Made by a program: the position numbers and the translations under genes
Assembly: GCA_964468805.1 (NCBI GenBank)
Contig: CAYXWM010000089.1
Coordinates: 1 to 7,176 of the forward strand
DNA length: 7,176 nt
Direction: 5' to 3'
Source of the DNA: CAYXWM01 sp964468805
GTDB taxonomy: Bacteria; Bacillota; Clostridia; Lachnospirales; WRBF01
Shown: positions 6,561 through 7,176 of the stretch, piece by piece
Layout: each line of letters begins with the position of its first letter
Numbering within the stretch: the stretch's first letter is position 1
The notes under the pieces: model-generated
Seen by the model: only the letters and a program-made list of their open reading frames with translations
What the model was told of the DNA's origin: nothing
Databases searched by the model: none

Positions 6561-7166
6561 TTATGCTTTTAAGACTTCTACCGTTACTTTGTTTTCTTTG
6601 GTAAAGGAATTGATTTTAATAGGGAATTGAAGGGTGTTTTTGAACTTAAAATCTATGGTGCCATGGGATGTTGCTGCGTCTTTTCCTTTGGGTACATAGA
6701 ATACTTCTTTTGAATGGTTATGACGCTCGGTGATTTGAAGCCCAAGCTTTTCTATGGCATTAAACAGCGTACTGCTTACTTGGCATACACCGCCGCCGTA
6801 ACCTTTGGAATCCTTGCCGTTTACAAATATACGAGCAAGGTGAAAACCGTTCTTTTTGTTAGTGGGACCTACGGTATCGTTAAAGGAGAAAACTTCACCG
6901 GGCTGTAATACTTTGTTGTTTATAGCTTCTGCTGCCCGTTTTATATTTTTACCTCTGGCAGACTTGGGTGTGTCAAAACCGGTGGTATATTCCGCCAGCT
7001 TTTCGCCGGCAAGCGAAATATCTACGGGTAAAATACTTGGTTCTGCGGCATAAGCCACTACTTCCGTACCGCAACAGGCGGCAGATGCCATATTTTTTGC
7101 ATTGGAGGAACAGCCGGTTGTTATACTAAGTATGATTAAAGGTATAATAAGAATATATTTTTTCAT
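6561..7166 (-). CDS. VanW-domain probable lipoprotein
   Basis: 201 residues from the ATG at 7166, chosen because GGTGAT (7171-7176) supplies a Shine-Dalgarno sequence four bases upstream; a GTG nine bases further out lies inside that sequence. The N-terminus is MKKYILIIPLIILSITTGC: a lipoprotein-type signal with Cys19, though the lipobox (TTGC) lacks the usual Leu at -3, so anchoring is probable rather than certain. Residues about 56-187 are a VanW domain (Pfam PF04294): RGKNIKRAAEAIN (71-83), PGEVFSFNDTVGP (89-101), the signature GYGGGVCQVSSTLFNA (122-137) with Cys128, ERHNHS (147-152), and a closing DFKFKN. VanW takes its name from an accessory gene of some vancomycin-resistance clusters; its biochemical role is not established, and this gene alone says nothing about resistance. 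It lacks the G5, peptidoglycan-binding or SLH modules carried by many larger family members. It converges on the MurJ-like gene; its promoter lies outside the window. Confidence 0.92.
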   Translation of the reverse strand: MKKYILIIPLIILSITTGCSSNAKNMASAACCGTEVVAYAAEPSILPVDISLAGEKLAEYTTGFDTPKSARGKNIKRAAEAINNKVLQPGEVFSFNDTVGPTNKKNGFHLARIFVNGKDSKGYGGGVCQVSSTLFNAIEKLGLQITERHNHSKEVFYVPKGKDAATSHGTIDFKFKNTLQFPIKINSFTKENKVTVEVLKA

Positions 7167-7170
7167 ATTT

Positions 7171-7176
7171 ATCACC
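7171..7176 (-). promoter_or_regulatory. Ribosome binding site of the VanW-domain gene, cut by the window edge
   Basis: On the minus strand the last six bases read GGTGAT, complementary to the 16S rRNA 3' tail and the downstream half of AGGAGGTGAT. The upstream GGAGG part, if present, is beyond the window. It supports the ATG at 7166 as the start. Confidence 0.6.

Overview
The window looks like chromosomal DNA of a low-GC Bacillota, most likely Clostridia or a related anaerobic lineage. The evidence is the strong AAGGAGG-type ribosome binding sites, the AT-rich intergenic DNA with stem-loop terminators, the combination of MurA, a secreted NAGPA-type glycosidase and a VanW-domain lipoprotein, and the lysine-rich signal peptides. 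I cannot place it to genus. No phage, plasmid, transposase, CRISPR or RNA gene is visible.

Layout, left to right. (1) The 3' part of murA (3-1079), cut by the window edge, then a short palindromic repeat and an intrinsic terminator. (2) A 173-residue secreted or membrane-anchored protein of unknown function (1228-1749) with its own strong ribosome binding site, followed by another terminator. (3) A 910-residue exported protein (1914-4646): an N-terminal phosphodiester glycosidase (NAGPA) domain, Ig-like and carbohydrate-binding-like modules, and a C-terminal region that may be a degenerate metallophosphoesterase. A perfect hairpin follows it and abuts a good sigma-A-type promoter. (4) A 517-residue MurJ/MOP-superfamily flippase-like membrane protein (4835-6388). 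(5) A large nested palindrome (6398-6529) between convergent genes. (6) On the minus strand, a compact VanW-domain probable lipoprotein (6561-7166), complete in the window.

All five genes concern the cell envelope. MurA makes the first committed peptidoglycan precursor, the MurJ-like protein probably flips a lipid-linked glycan, and the other three products are exported. The terminators between genes argue for separately transcribed units rather than one tight operon, so the functional link is thematic and inferred.

The least explained items are the unknown 173-residue protein, the C-terminal half of the glycosidase, the MurJ-like protein that lacks several arginines typical of lipid II flippases, and a palindromic intergenic repeat present in a long form (6398-6529) and a short, apparently internally deleted form (1092-1124).
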